Translations under genes and position numbers: made by a program
Notes under the pieces: generated by a model
The model's database searches: none
The model's input: only the letters and a program-made list of their open reading frames with translations
Told to the model about the DNA's origin: nothing
Source: Kuafuiihalomonas sp039024635
GTDB lineage: Bacteria > Myxococcota > Kuafuiibacteriia > Kuafuiibacteriales > Kuafuiibacteriaceae
DNA: 52,835 nt
Assembly (NCBI GenBank): GCA_039024635.1
Contig: JBCCQA010000036.1
Span: forward strand, 1 to 52,835
Direction: 5' to 3'
Shown: piece after piece, positions 41,206 through 50,160 of the stretch
Position numbering within the stretch: the first letter of the stretch is position 1
How the letters are laid out: each line of letters starts with the position of its first letter

Positions 41206-41510
41206 GCGACACTTCGTCGACTCCATTCCCCTGCCCATTTCGGTGGCCTTGGCAGCACCCTCCATCGGCTCGAAGCCTTGGGATACCCGGAAATCTGCGT
41301 CACGACTCGCCGGCCCAGAGACAGACCGGACCGGCGTCCTGTCGTCGACCGGGGGCATGGGTCAGGCCTCGACTGCCCTCCGACGAGATGGAGACTTCAG
41401 CGTCCGTCCATCCGTCGAAGGATTCGCAGTTCCCGAGATTGATCTAGTCGCTGGTGGAGCGCTCGGCGGGGTCGAGATACGGAGGATAGAGAGTCCCGCT
41501 GGACCGCACA
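41206..41510. other. Intergenic region, nothing recognised
   Basis: These 305 bases contain no gene, hairpin of note or known motif. The open frames crossing it are antisense or frame-shifted shadows of the next gene. It may hold the promoter of the LytS/LytTR pair. Confidence 0.4.
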
Positions 41511-42605
41511 ATGGACGACCCACTTCAGATCGTTCCGGACCCACCGCGAATGGGGCCTCTTCTCCTGAAGGACATGGCGCTTCTGGTCTTGTTCGGACCG
41601 CCTATGTTGGCCCTCATCCTCTGTGGAAGCGCGGACCCATCGGTCATCTTCTGGGAATCGGTCGCCAACTACGTTCCCTTCATCGGGTTCACAGCGAGCT
41701 TCTGGGTACTCTTCGCCTACCTCCTTCCTTGGTTCGAAACCAAACTGCCGACCATGAGGACGAACTTGTTCGTCCGCCTACCTCTGCTTTCGGCCTTCGC
41801 ACTGCTGATCGCGCTCTTCGGGGCCTCAGTGCTCGGACGCATTCATCACATCATCCTGGGACTCGACTTTGGAGAGTCGAACTTCTACGTGATTTCGTCC
41901 AGCCTCTGTATCGTCCTTGGGTTGACCCTGGACTACTGGATCCGGGCTCGAAGACGCCTCATCTACTCCGAACAGCTTCGGGAAGTTGAGCAACGGGCTC
42001 GGGTCCTCGCACAGCTGAGAGCACTGGAAGCTCGAACCCAGCCGCATTTCCTATTCAACACGCTGAACACGATCGCGAGTCTGATCAGAGATGATCCAGA
42101 TCTGGCCGAACGAACGGTGGAGCAAACAGCCGAGCTACTTCGGTATGTGGTCGAAGCGCCGAAGCGCAGCCTCGTCATGGTGGCGGAAGAGCTACGCCTC
42201 GTTTCAAACTACCTAAGCATTCAGGAAGCTCGATTTGGACGTCGTTTCGAATGGGCAATCGACGTGGATGAGGCCGCTATGGCCGATTGGATCCCCCCCA
42301 TGTCGCTCCAGCCATTGGTGGAGAACGCCATGCTCCACGGTCTCACTCACCGACGCAGAGATGGGCTGCTGAAGATCAGTCTCCAACGGGAAGGTACGGA
42401 CCTGGTCTGTCGGGTCTTGGACAACGGCCCCGATGCCAAACCCTCTAAGAAGCACCTCACGCGAGGCGGGACCGGGACAAGTCTGAACGAACTACGACAG
42501 CGGCTTTCTCTACTCTTCGGTGACGACGCGAGCCTCAGTGGAGCGCCGACTGAGCAAGGAGGCTTCATGGCAGTTCTCCGCGTCCCCGAACGGAGCCCCG
42601 CTTGA
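41511..42605 (+). CDS. LytS-type sensor histidine kinase
   Basis: A 364-residue kinase with four membrane helices at about 22-39, 52-74, 89-112 and 126-144, a cytoplasmic coiled-coil, then the His_kinase (PF06580-like) domain: H179 in ARTQPHFLFNTLNTIASLI, N-box LQPLVENAMLHGL and a G-box DNGPDA. There is no extracellular sensory domain, so the membrane part may sense. The TTGA overlap with the following gene makes them a coupled two-component pair. Such pairs in other bacteria control lysis, biofilm or natural product genes; here the target is unknown, but the Bor-like lipoproteins lie directly upstream. Confidence 0.93.
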   Translation: MDDPLQIVPDPPRMGPLLLKDMALLVLFGPPMLALILCGSADPSVIFWESVANYVPFIGFTASFWVLFAYLLPWFETKLPTMRTNLFVRLPLLSAFALLIALFGASVLGRIHHIILGLDFGESNFYVISSSLCIVLGLTLDYWIRARRRLIYSEQLREVEQRARVLAQLRALEARTQPHFLFNTLNTIASLIRDDPDLAERTVEQTAELLRYVVEAPKRSLVMVAEELRLVSNYLSIQEARFGRRFEWAIDVDEAAMADWIPPMSLQPLVENAMLHGLTHRRRDGLLKISLQREGTDLVCRVLDNGPDAKPSKKHLTRGGTGTSLNELRQRLSLLFGDDASLSGAPTEQGGFMAVLRVPERSPA

Positions 42606-43297
42606 ATGTCCTCGTGGTCGACGATGAAGAGCCTGCTCGACGGCGGCTCGTCAGGATGCTGGATAACCTCCTCCCGAAGGCAACGATTGGTCAGGCCGAG
42701 GACACCGATGAGGCGGAACGAAAGCTCGACGAGGAGAGCTTCGACCTCGTACTGATGGACATCTCGATACCCGGTGAGTCGGGGATGGAGCTCTTCCTTC
42801 GAAGAAGCGACCTACCTCCGGTCATCTTCGTGACGGCTCACTCCGAGCATGCAGTCGAAGCATTCGAAGTGAGCGCCATCGACTATCTGGTCAAACCCGT
42901 CTCTAGCGAGAGAATGAATAAGGCACTCCAGCGCGTAGGCTCGACCACGCGTCGCCACACTCCAAACGATGCTACCAGGACGACCGTGACGGCACGTCGA
43001 GCGGGCATGATCCAGATTTTTACGGTCGATACCATTTCCCGCTTCTGGTCCTCCAGCAAGTACACCGTCTTCGAACACGGCGGACTCGAGTACCTGCTGG
43101 ACGACTCTCTCAACCAGCTACAGGAGCGTTTCACTCAATTCATTCGGGTCCACCGGTCCGAACTCGTCAACTCAACCTTTGTCCAGGCCGTCGACCGACG
43201 GGGCGGAGGGGCGTCCGTCCATCTGCGGACGGGCGAAGTCGTGAACGTTAGTCGACGCTACATGAAGGCACTTCTCGACCGTCTTGGCATACGATAG
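42602..43297 (+). CDS. LytTR-family response regulator
   Basis: A 231-residue regulator with receiver (VVDDEEPARRRLVRML, Asp53 in LVLMDISIPGESG, Lys in DYLVKPVSSERM) and a C-terminal LytTR DNA-binding domain (TVDTISRFWSSSKYTVFEHGGLEYLLDDSLNQL, FIRVHRSELVN). LytTR proteins bind direct repeats near their target promoters. TTG start, overlapping the kinase stop (TTGA). Phosphorylated by the neighbouring kinase. Confidence 0.94.
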   Translation: MNVLVVDDEEPARRRLVRMLDNLLPKATIGQAEDTDEAERKLDEESFDLVLMDISIPGESGMELFLRRSDLPPVIFVTAHSEHAVEAFEVSAIDYLVKPVSSERMNKALQRVGSTTRRHTPNDATRTTVTARRAGMIQIFTVDTISRFWSSSKYTVFEHGGLEYLLDDSLNQLQERFTQFIRVHRSELVNSTFVQAVDRRGGGASVHLRTGEVVNVSRRYMKALLDRLGIR

Positions 43298-43370
43298 GTC
43301 AGCCTGTGTCTTGGAGAATACGAATTGAGTTGAGCGAAGGCCCCGGTGAAGATCTTGCTTGGGTGGAGGC

Positions 43371-44969
43371 TTACAAACTCGTCGATCGAAGGGGTGCCGT
43401 AGGGTCGCTGCCGGTAACGTTCCCTCCACGGTCGTTCTCAGAGAACTGCCCATCGTGAGCGAAGGCGGTGAGGCGGTAGTCTGGTGTCGGGCGAGCGACC
43501 TCCGTAGATGGAACGTACCAGGTGATCACGTTTGCGGAGATGACCGCCCGAGCTGCCGTCGACACCTGCATCGTACCCTGCGTCGAGTCGACCTGGGTGG
43601 CCGTAACCGACCACTCACGGCCGATGTGATCCCAGTTGAGCTGATACCATCGGTCCGCGCCCTGGAAGTAGTCCCAGATGAAGGGGTCTCGAGGAACCCA
43701 GTCATTCTCTGGATCCAGATCGGTTTCGAGGACGAGGGCGTAGATGAGGGAGTGGGTCGGGTTGGCGTCCGGTACAGGCGCCGCGAGCTCGGTGCGGAAG
43801 ACCCAGGTAGCGCCGCTGGGGAAGGGTTCCGGATCCGCTGGGCAGACGGTGCGGACTCCGTCTTCGACCTCATTGCAGGGGTATGCCGTGTTGCCGAAAA
43901 GTGCCTGGATCGCCCTCGGACTGAAGTCCTGTCGCACTGCGGTGGAGCCGATGATATCAACCAAGTCGTCAAAGAATGAACACTCCGTTTCAGGTCCGAG
44001 GCTATCGGCGCAGTCGTTCGTTGGGTCCGGAGCAAAGTCGGTGCACTCGGCACTCAGCATCGTAGGACGAGACGAGGCACTGGCAGGAACGACGGGTCCA
44101 TCGTTCACTCTGGCCACTGCAGTATCGAAGGTGACGAATGCGTTTGCGCTCATGGTGCCCACGCTCATGCACCGGAACCGCGGCTCCCACGAAGCGGGAA
44201 GGTTGAAGTCTCGGGTCTCGGTAAGACCGACCGGCGTCAATCGATTGAGGTCCTGGATCTCAAAGGAAGCCTTCACCCCGAACCGAAGGTCCAGCTCGAC
44301 CAGGGCAGGTTGGACCAAGCCGTCATCGATGTAGGAGCCTTCGAACAAACCGCCAAGGGGAGAGGCGGCAAGGAGCGCTTCGGTCGGTGCCTGCGGGCTG
44401 GTGTCCGACAGGTCACGTATCACCTCGACCCCACCCACGAGCTCCGGTTGGTTCAGAACGAAGACGCCTGAGAAGTGCGGAATCTCCAAAACCACGGGTC
44501 CGCTTCGAGCCGCATCAGTCGCCCGAAGCGGAACGCCTTCTACTCGATCCCCCGAGACAAGGACGCCGGCCAGCAGTCCAGGAGCGTCGATGGTCAGTTC
44601 GAGCTCAGCAGGCTGGCTGAACTGGAGCCCGTCCGGCTCCAGCGTAAAGGCCCGAATTAGCTGAAGGCCATCCTGCGAATCCAGCGATGCGCCGGGAATC
44701 CCTTCGATCACCCGAATCGAAGCGGGATCGATCCCGTCGGGCAAGGTGTCGGCCCCGATCCGCAGAACGGCGCCGCCTCCCTCGCTCTGTACTTCGAAGG
44801 CCTGGTTGCCCCCGACGCCAGAATCAGGCGGGAGGGCGTCCTGCGCCGTGCCGTTGCCGCTGCCCGCGTCTCTGGCCTCGCCGTTCCCCCCATCTGGGTC
44901 ATCGGACGACGAGCAGTGGGCGCAGAGCAGACCAATGACCAAAGCCTGCGCGATCTCCCCTCGCCTCAT
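43371..44969 (-). CDS. Lipoprotein of unknown function
   Basis: A 532-residue lipoprotein with a Cys near residue 19 (AHCSSSDD) and an Asp/Gly linker. Between residues 50 and 180 there is a ZU5/Ig-like region (GGAVLRIGADTLPDGIDPASIRVIEG; PAELELTIDAPGL; EIPHFSGVFVLNQPELV), a pattern seen in ZU5-containing surface proteins. The larger C-terminal half has Cys pairs (CNEVEDGVRTVC and CADSLGPETEC) and strands but no recognised fold. The ATG overlaps the next gene's stop by 4 bases. Confidence 0.72.
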   Translation of the reverse strand: MRRGEIAQALVIGLLCAHCSSSDDPDGGNGEARDAGSGNGTAQDALPPDSGVGGNQAFEVQSEGGGAVLRIGADTLPDGIDPASIRVIEGIPGASLDSQDGLQLIRAFTLEPDGLQFSQPAELELTIDAPGLLAGVLVSGDRVEGVPLRATDAARSGPVVLEIPHFSGVFVLNQPELVGGVEVIRDLSDTSPQAPTEALLAASPLGGLFEGSYIDDGLVQPALVELDLRFGVKASFEIQDLNRLTPVGLTETRDFNLPASWEPRFRCMSVGTMSANAFVTFDTAVARVNDGPVVPASASSRPTMLSAECTDFAPDPTNDCADSLGPETECSFFDDLVDIIGSTAVRQDFSPRAIQALFGNTAYPCNEVEDGVRTVCPADPEPFPSGATWVFRTELAAPVPDANPTHSLIYALVLETDLDPENDWVPRDPFIWDYFQGADRWYQLNWDHIGREWSVTATQVDSTQGTMQVSTAARAVISANVITWYVPSTEVARPTPDYRLTAFAHDGQFSENDRGGNVTGSDPTAPLRSTSL

Positions 44970-46195
44970 TCGAACACCAAGAAGCCGTTGGGCACGGCTA
45001 TGCGCGGGATGCCCATCGCGTTCATGATGATGGCCACACTCTCTGGTGCATCACCAGGAGGCGCGCTGCTACGGAAGTTGTCGTAGGACCCACTCGCCGT
45101 CGGGTAGTAGTAGAAAAAGCGCCCTGCCGCCCCGAAGCTCACGCTGGGAGCTACGTGGACGCGACCCATCGGATCCAGCGCCGCGTCCATCTCGACGATC
45201 GCCGCTTCAGGGTCGATCTCGGTCTCGGTCCAGCTTGTACCCTCCCGTCGGGACCAATAAATCCCGCGCGCCCGCATGGAGCGAAGGTCCGTTGACACGA
45301 TGTGGACGACGGATTCGTCCACGAGAATCGTACCGTGGACGCCCTTGCCCATGCCCGGCACGTCCTCGACGGTCCAGGGTGCAGGACCCTCGGCATGTCG
45401 AAGAACTGGCGTACCCGAGACTTGGGCCAAGTACGAGACGTGCAGCGTGCCATCGTCCGCCAGAGCAATCCGCGCGAACTCCCCAAGCTGGTCTCCATCG
45501 GCCGGCGCCTCGATCTCAGACACGTCGAAGGCCGTTCCATTCCAGCGAGCGTAGCGAGCGGACAAGGTCCCCTCGTCGAAGAACACCACATGAACCGTCC
45601 CATCGCCGCCGACCGCAATGTCGAAGTCCGCAAACCCGTTGCCGATGAGCGCATCGTCCGCGACCGGTGAGCCTTCCCAGGAGTCGCCCGCTCGTCGTGC
45701 GTAGTGCAGAACGAAGTTGGGGCCCACCGAATCAATGTACAGAATATGAGGCGAGTCGTCCGGCCCCAGGGCCATGGCCGTCAGCTCACCCGGCGGGGAT
45801 ATGCTCGGCGCTTCCGAGACTTCTTCGTCGGTCCACATTCCGCCGCTGCGGGTTCCGAACCACAGAGAGGTTCGCCCCGATCGCCGACGGGACCCGACCA
45901 TTCGGGCCTCGCCGTCAGAGCCCACGGCCAAACCTACGCGATGTGCGCAACACCCATTGACACGCCCAGGCCCCCGCTCGTTGGTGGGCTCGACGGGAAC
46001 GTAGAAGTCGCCTCCGCCTCCCATGTCCGTAGCGCCCATCCCGCTGTCGGCTGGACCTCCGGCCATGTCACGGGAGCCCGTGTCGACAGGGCCCGAATTG
46101 CCACCAGACATGTCGGTGCCACCGTTCCCCGATGGATCATCGGACTCCGAGCAGCCCACCACCAAAACCGCGGCCAAGAACCAGTATCGCGTCAT
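44966..46195 (-). CDS. Beta-propeller-like lipoprotein
   Basis: A 409-residue lipoprotein. Signal ends VLVVGC, with a Gly/Met/Asp linker. The mature region has repeats around ALGPDDSPHILYIDSVG, AVGGDGTVHVVFFDEG, ALADDGTLHVSYLAQVSG and ALDPMGRVHVAPSVSFG at regular spacing of about 50-60 residues, suggesting a propeller with about six blades. It is the first gene of a two-gene operon with the 532-residue protein (ATGA overlap). ATG 46195 is preferred, since the signal peptide starts there. Confidence 0.75.
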   Translation of the reverse strand: MTRYWFLAAVLVVGCSESDDPSGNGGTDMSGGNSGPVDTGSRDMAGGPADSGMGATDMGGGGDFYVPVEPTNERGPGRVNGCCAHRVGLAVGSDGEARMVGSRRRSGRTSLWFGTRSGGMWTDEEVSEAPSISPPGELTAMALGPDDSPHILYIDSVGPNFVLHYARRAGDSWEGSPVADDALIGNGFADFDIAVGGDGTVHVVFFDEGTLSARYARWNGTAFDVSEIEAPADGDQLGEFARIALADDGTLHVSYLAQVSGTPVLRHAEGPAPWTVEDVPGMGKGVHGTILVDESVVHIVSTDLRSMRARGIYWSRREGTSWTETEIDPEAAIVEMDAALDPMGRVHVAPSVSFGAAGRFFYYYPTASGSYDNFRSSAPPGDAPESVAIIMNAMGIPRIAVPNGFLVFE

Positions 46196-47028
46196 CTCTA
46201 CCCACCCTTTCACAGCAGAGACCCTAGGACTACCCTGAGAGCGAGTCAAACGTCGGGCGCAGCGCGCCTCCCTCCCGGGCTCGCATGTGCGTCACGAGCG
46301 ATTCTCAACTGCATCATCGTTCAAGAGAGCAAGGAGTCCTGCCTCGGACTAGCCGAGGGACCAAGAGGCGGCGGTCGAAGCCGGTGGCTCGGCGGGCTGA
46401 CCGTCGGGACATTACCTTGCGAACGGAACCCTAGGGTAAGACGCTCAAACGAAGGTCAACCTGCAGTGCTAAGCCTCTCTCTAGGTCATTGAAAGCAACA
46501 CCGGTGTCACCGTCCGTGAACGGTCTCATGTAGTCGACCTGCACGAAGGGTGCGATTGGACATCTCGCTGCGTACTCGGTTTGAGGGCAGTTTGCCCGAA
46601 CCCAAGGTTCGGTCCGCCAGCACCTTGCAAAATCGAAGGACCGAACCGACCGACACGGAACGTCCTCCCGAGTTCGTCACCAAGTAGTCGTCGACGCCGT
46701 CCACCTCACACTTCATGGAGCTGCCGACCACGTCACCCTCCGGATACCGAGGTGCCGGCGAAGTCCTCTCGACTCACCACCCAATCGAGGGGCTGGCCCT
46801 GTCGGAACTCCTCTGCGACGTTGGAAGTCTCGTGTGGTGCCGGGCCCCAGCAAGCGAGACTCGATGGCTTCGTCGATCACGGAATCTTCATGGCCTGCCA
46901 CGGTGCCGAAGATCTCGACGAATTACCCCTAAGGGGCCCCTTGGCCAGAATTAGGCCGGTATGGAGCCCTTCCTGACTTTCTGAAGCTCGGAGCTTACAC
47001 AATCGACGATCAATCGTTCTTCCTAGGT
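46196..47028. other. Long intergenic region with inverted repeat and possible decayed frame
   Basis: 833 bases without a convincing gene. Positions 46606-46615 and 46638-46647 form a 10-bp inverted repeat (GGTTCGGTCC/GGACCGAACC, loop 22). On the minus strand, two adjoining frames (about 46901-46713 and 46731-46507) together read like one interrupted protein (VDGVDDYLVTNSGG), which may be a decayed gene. I see no signal peptide, rRNA or tRNA. Confidence 0.3.
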
Positions 47029-47745
47029 ATGAGACGACTGCTCCTCCTCGCCTTGTTTCCTTCCGGCTTCATCGCCTGTGGGACCGACCCAACGGAGCTG
47101 GAGCCCGCATCGGAGCAAGGAACGGACAGCCCTCTCCCTTCTGAGCCCATGGGCGGTCGAGTCCTCGCCATCGGCGACTCGATACTGGAGTGGAATGCCG
47201 ACACGTCCCGGAGCATTCCGGACGTGTACGCTGAGGCTTCGAGTCGCCCGCTGACGAACGAGTCAGTGGGGGGCGCACGTCTTCTCGCCGGAGAGCGGAG
47301 CATTCCGTCGCAGTACGCCGAATCGGCACAAAACTTCTCTCAGGTCATCCTCGACGGCGGCGGCAACGATGTAGGTGGAGATGGATGTGGCTGCGGCGAC
47401 TGCCTCGGGACGGTGGACCTAATCGTAAGCGCGGACGCCGGGCGCGGCCGAATGGTGGAGCTCGTGAATCAGATCATTGGCGACGGTTCAGAAGCAGTGC
47501 TCCTCGGCTACTACATGCCACCTCCCTTCGGCGAGTTCGCGGCGTGTGATGAAGAGTTCATTGCGCTCAACACACGCTACGCGGCGCTCGCCACATCGAG
47601 CGACTCGATACACTTCGTCAACATGGGGGACGTCATCGACCACAGAACGAACCCCGAATACTTCGATGACGACATCCATCCATCGGTCGCAGGATCCCGG
47701 GTGGTGGGTCAGTACATCGCTGAGTCGCTGAGTCGACCTGACTGA
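47029..47745 (+). CDS. SGNH/GDSL hydrolase lipoprotein
   Basis: A 238-residue lipoprotein. Lipobox GFIAC; then an acidic linker and the SGNH fold: block I AIGDSILEWN (Ser nucleophile), block III GGGNDVGGDG (Asn) and block V DDDIHPSVAG (Asp/His). A Cys-rich GDGCGCGDC insert follows block III. Such enzymes act on esters of lipids, acyl sugars or surface polymers; no substrate is evident. It is the last chromosomal gene before the tRNA-Leu element. Confidence 0.88.
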   Translation: MRRLLLLALFPSGFIACGTDPTELEPASEQGTDSPLPSEPMGGRVLAIGDSILEWNADTSRSIPDVYAEASSRPLTNESVGGARLLAGERSIPSQYAESAQNFSQVILDGGGNDVGGDGCGCGDCLGTVDLIVSADAGRGRMVELVNQIIGDGSEAVLLGYYMPPPFGEFAACDEEFIALNTRYAALATSSDSIHFVNMGDVIDHRTNPEYFDDDIHPSVAGSRVVGQYIAESLSRPD

Positions 47746-47830
47746 CCATCCACCAGCCCAGCCATCGTCGCTCAGACATGGTCTAGGCGAGATGAAGTCT
47801 CGCCTGAACGCCTGAGTCCCGTCGGCGGCC

Positions 47831-47855
47831 AATGCGGACCCAGTGGGTCCGCATT
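47831..47855 (-). terminator. Hairpin, copy 1
   Basis: Inverted repeat AATGCGGACCCA / TGGGTCCGCATT (12 bp, 1-nt loop). It is the duplicate of the hairpin downstream of tRNA-Leu. There is no T tract, so its strength is uncertain. Confidence 0.5.
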
Positions 47856-47931
47856 GCCGGGGGCGAGACTAGGACTCGTTGCCGAAGGCGAGATGAAGTC
47901 TCGTCTGAACGCCTGAGTCCCGTCGGTGGCC

Positions 47932-47956
47932 AATGCGGACCCAGTGGGTCCGCATT
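47932..47956 (-). terminator. Hairpin after tRNA-Leu
   Basis: The same 12-bp inverted repeat as copy 1. On the minus strand it begins at the discriminator base of tRNA-Leu, so it is probably the tRNA transcription end or 3' processing hairpin. Confidence 0.55.
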
Positions 47957-48037
47957 GCCGGGGGCGGGACTCGAACCCGCATGACTCTCGTCGAGGGATT
48001 TTAAGTCCCCTGCGTCTACCGATTTCGCCACCCCGGC
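47956..48037 (-). tRNA. tRNA-Leu (TAA)
   Basis: The minus strand folds as a class II tRNA: acceptor GCCGGGG/CCCCGGC, D-arm with GGTAGACG, anticodon stem-loop GGGGA CTTAAAA TCCCT (anticodon TAA), variable arm CGACGAGAGTC, T-arm GCGGG TTCGAGT CCCGC and discriminator A. No CCA encoded. It directly neighbours the integrase gene and is the presumed attachment site. Confidence 0.94.
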
Positions 48038-48082
48038 AAGCACTTGTTTTTATTCCGTATTTCAGTATTTCCGACCGCTGAG

Positions 48083-49378
48083 TCACTCCTGCGTTGACGG
48101 CGCGTTGACGAATTTGAAGGCCCTTTCGGCGTGTGCCCGCTGGCGCGAGTCGTCTTCCGGCAAGGCCTTTGCATAGAACTTCAGCGTAATGGAGGGGTCC
48201 TTGTGCCCAGCCAACGCCGAGACCTCGTGCACCGGGGCACTTGCCCGCAGCAGCGAGGTGACGAACGTCTTCCGAAGGCTGTGAGGTGGAAAGCGACGGT
48301 CGTCTGGCAGGCCAGCCTTCTCCATGGTCCGCTTCCACGCGCTGTAAAAGACCTCGTCCCAAACCGGTTTGTCCTCGTGGCCTTCTCGCTGGGCTGTGGT
48401 GACTAGGTCTCTGGGGTCGAACTTGCGCAGTCCTCGGCGCTTGAGTTCGTGCTTTTGATACTCGCGCAACAGGCCAGCGGCGTGTTGGGTCAGTGGCACC
48501 GTTCGCTTATCTCGTCCCTTGGTCGGCGTGTCGGTCAGGAGTCCTTGTCCTCTGCGCTCCTCAAGCTTTCGTCGAATGTGCGCCACGGGCTTGGTTCCCT
48601 CGAGCTGTAGGTCCTGCAAGAACAGGCCGAGCCCCTCCGACTTCCGGCAACCCACGAACAGACCGAGGACCGTAAACGGGAATGCCCAGTCGGTGGTGGA
48701 GACCTCGAGCAAAGCCATGGCCTCGGCTGGCGTGAAGGCTTGTTGGGTGTAATCGTCTCGGTCGGGGTCGTCTTCCCGTTGGCCCGTGGGTTTGTCTATT
48801 ACGCCCGTGCATGGGTTGGCCTTCACCAGCTCCATACCGATGGCGCGCTTCATTAGCTGGTTGAGGACGATGTGGATCTTGCGGCGCTGCCCTGGCGTTA
48901 CGCCCTGGGCGCCGAGGTCAAGGTACCAGCTGTTCAGCGCTGCCGGTCCGATGTCGGCGACGGGCGTCTTCCCGAACTTCGGCAAGATGTACTTCGCCAG
49001 GATGTTCTCGTCGGCGCGCAGCGTAGCCCAGGAGGGCTTGCCTTTGTCGTGGTGTGCTTGCTGCCGTGCCTTCTGGTGCTGGTCTGCTACGAACGCCAGG
49101 GGCGCCCTGGACTTGGCGCTAGCCTGGGTCTGCCAGCCGTGGCGGAGGATGGCCTGGTGCGCAGCGTGCTCACTGTCGAAGGTGCCGACGGAGACCCGAG
49201 TGCCCTCCCCGTGCTTGACCGGAACCGTCGCTGTGTAGGCCTTGGAACCGTCTTTCCGTGTGCGGACCTGCACACTGCCAAACTTTGGAGCCTGCCCCAC
49301 GGCCGCGGAGCCTAGCATGCCTTGACCGAGCATGGTGTGGGGGGTCCTGTAACGGGCAGGAATGGGCTGGGAGGACAA
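48083..49378 (-). CDS. Tyrosine recombinase (phage-type integrase)
   Basis: A 431-residue integrase. N-terminal arm-binding AP2-like domain (VQVRTRKDGSKAYTATVPVK), SAM-like core (about residues 95-195) and catalytic domain with R245 (VGCRKSEGL), Lys near 287 (TPTKGRDKRTVPL), H366-S-L-R369, H392 (LAGHKDPS) and nucleophile Y402. The tetrad is intact, so it should be active. Starts at 49333 or 49318 avoid a 17-base overlap with the divergent gene at 49362 and are good alternatives. It ends 46 bases from the 5' end of tRNA-Leu. Confidence 0.93.
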   Translation of the reverse strand: MSSQPIPARYRTPHTMLGQGMLGSAAVGQAPKFGSVQVRTRKDGSKAYTATVPVKHGEGTRVSVGTFDSEHAAHQAILRHGWQTQASAKSRAPLAFVADQHQKARQQAHHDKGKPSWATLRADENILAKYILPKFGKTPVADIGPAALNSWYLDLGAQGVTPGQRRKIHIVLNQLMKRAIGMELVKANPCTGVIDKPTGQREDDPDRDDYTQQAFTPAEAMALLEVSTTDWAFPFTVLGLFVGCRKSEGLGLFLQDLQLEGTKPVAHIRRKLEERRGQGLLTDTPTKGRDKRTVPLTQHAAGLLREYQKHELKRRGLRKFDPRDLVTTAQREGHEDKPVWDEVFYSAWKRTMEKAGLPDDRRFPPHSLRKTFVTSLLRASAPVHEVSALAGHKDPSITLKFYAKALPEDDSRQRAHAERAFKFVNAPSTQE

Positions 49379-49817
49379 ACTCGAGGACTGGCGGCAGACG
49401 AAGTGCCCCCCACTGGCCAGAGTCCTTTGCGAAAGTCTCGAAGCCCTGTGCGAGCCTGAAGTCGTCGCCTACCTCGAGGAGCTGCGCGAACTGAAGCGTT
49501 TGGGAAGCCAGGAAGCAGCCGACGACCTCCAAGACATCGCCGACGCCATCACGCAAACCGGGGCCAGCAGGCAGGTTGAGGCGCGCAGCGCCCTTTACGA
49601 GTGGCTTAAGGCTGAGCGGGCGGGGTTGGCGGCAGCCGTTAGGGCTGACAAGAGCGACCGGGAGATCGTTATGGCCACCGATAAGCCGTTCAGGCAATTC
49701 GCTGAAGCCGCCCTGCCCTACGTGCGCCGGGGTTGGACGAGCGCGGCCGACATTACGGGGGCGGTCTTCGGGGTGGACCCGGGCACTGTGAAGCGAAGAA
49801 AACGACACGCCGGGTAG
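49362..49817 (+). CDS. Hypothetical protein of the integrative element
   Basis: A 151-residue soluble protein rich in charged helices. Near the C-terminus, GWTSAADITGAVFGVDPGTVKRRKRH could be a helix-turn-helix-like segment. It is transcribed away from the integrase. The family was not recognised; a regulatory role is plausible because of its position. The start may be lower, since the first codons overlap the integrase start. Confidence 0.5.
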   Translation: MGWEDKLEDWRQTKCPPLARVLCESLEALCEPEVVAYLEELRELKRLGSQEAADDLQDIADAITQTGASRQVEARSALYEWLKAERAGLAAAVRADKSDREIVMATDKPFRQFAEAALPYVRRGWTSAADITGAVFGVDPGTVKRRKRHAG

Positions 49818-49875
49818 ACATTCGTATATTTCCTGTCTTCTAGCGCGGACCAAACCGCCCCATTAGCTTGGGGAA

Positions 49876-50160
49876 ATGACGAACACCGACACCCTAGAGC
49901 GGGTTTTGAAGCCTTTTAGAGAACTCATTGGACCCTTGGAGCCCCTGCAGCCCGTGGCGCTACGGGAAGCCGACGCCGCGCTTCGATATGGGGTCAGCCA
50001 GACCTTCCTCAAGCGCGAGATTCGTGCCAGGCGCCTGGCGCCGCCGACTCGGATCACGAGAGGGCTGAAGGTCTACTTGGTCGAGGACTTGGACGCATGG
50101 TTTGAGCGGCGCAAGGCCAACCCGGCTGAGAGCACGGGCTTTCGGGGGCCTACGCCGTGA
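49876..50160 (+). CDS. AlpA/excisionase-like HTH protein
   Basis: A 94-residue protein with a MerR-type winged helix: LREADAALRYGVSQTFLKREIRARRLAPPTRI then LKVYLVEDLDAWFERRK. Proteins like this in satellites and integrative elements act as excisionases or regulators of the integrase. It is the first gene of a coupled cluster (GTGA overlap with the next). Lies 58 bases after the 151-residue gene. Confidence 0.72.
   Translation: MTNTDTLERVLKPFRELIGPLEPLQPVALREADAALRYGVSQTFLKREIRARRLAPPTRITRGLKVYLVEDLDAWFERRKANPAESTGFRGPTP

Larger units (their letters stand above)
47786..47975 (-). repeat. 101-bp tandem duplication of tRNA-Leu 3' end region
   Basis: Copy 1 (from 47786) and copy 2 (from 47887) are offset by 101 bases and almost identical, with two substitutions in the first 60 bases, up to the base pair block of the tRNA acceptor/T-arm side. 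Each holds a 25-base hairpin (terminator). Copy 1 ends with a tRNA-Leu 3' fragment that is diverged past GGGGGCG; copy 2 runs into the intact tRNA-Leu. This is a tRNA-end duplication, possibly a trace of earlier integration. Confidence 0.85.

Noticed and set aside
41183..41989. Rightward 268-codon frame across the LytS start
   Set aside because: Out of frame with the His-kinase motifs; no support.
47772..48362. Leftward 196-codon frame through tRNA-Leu and the repeats
   Set aside because: It translates a tRNA and duplicated non-coding DNA.
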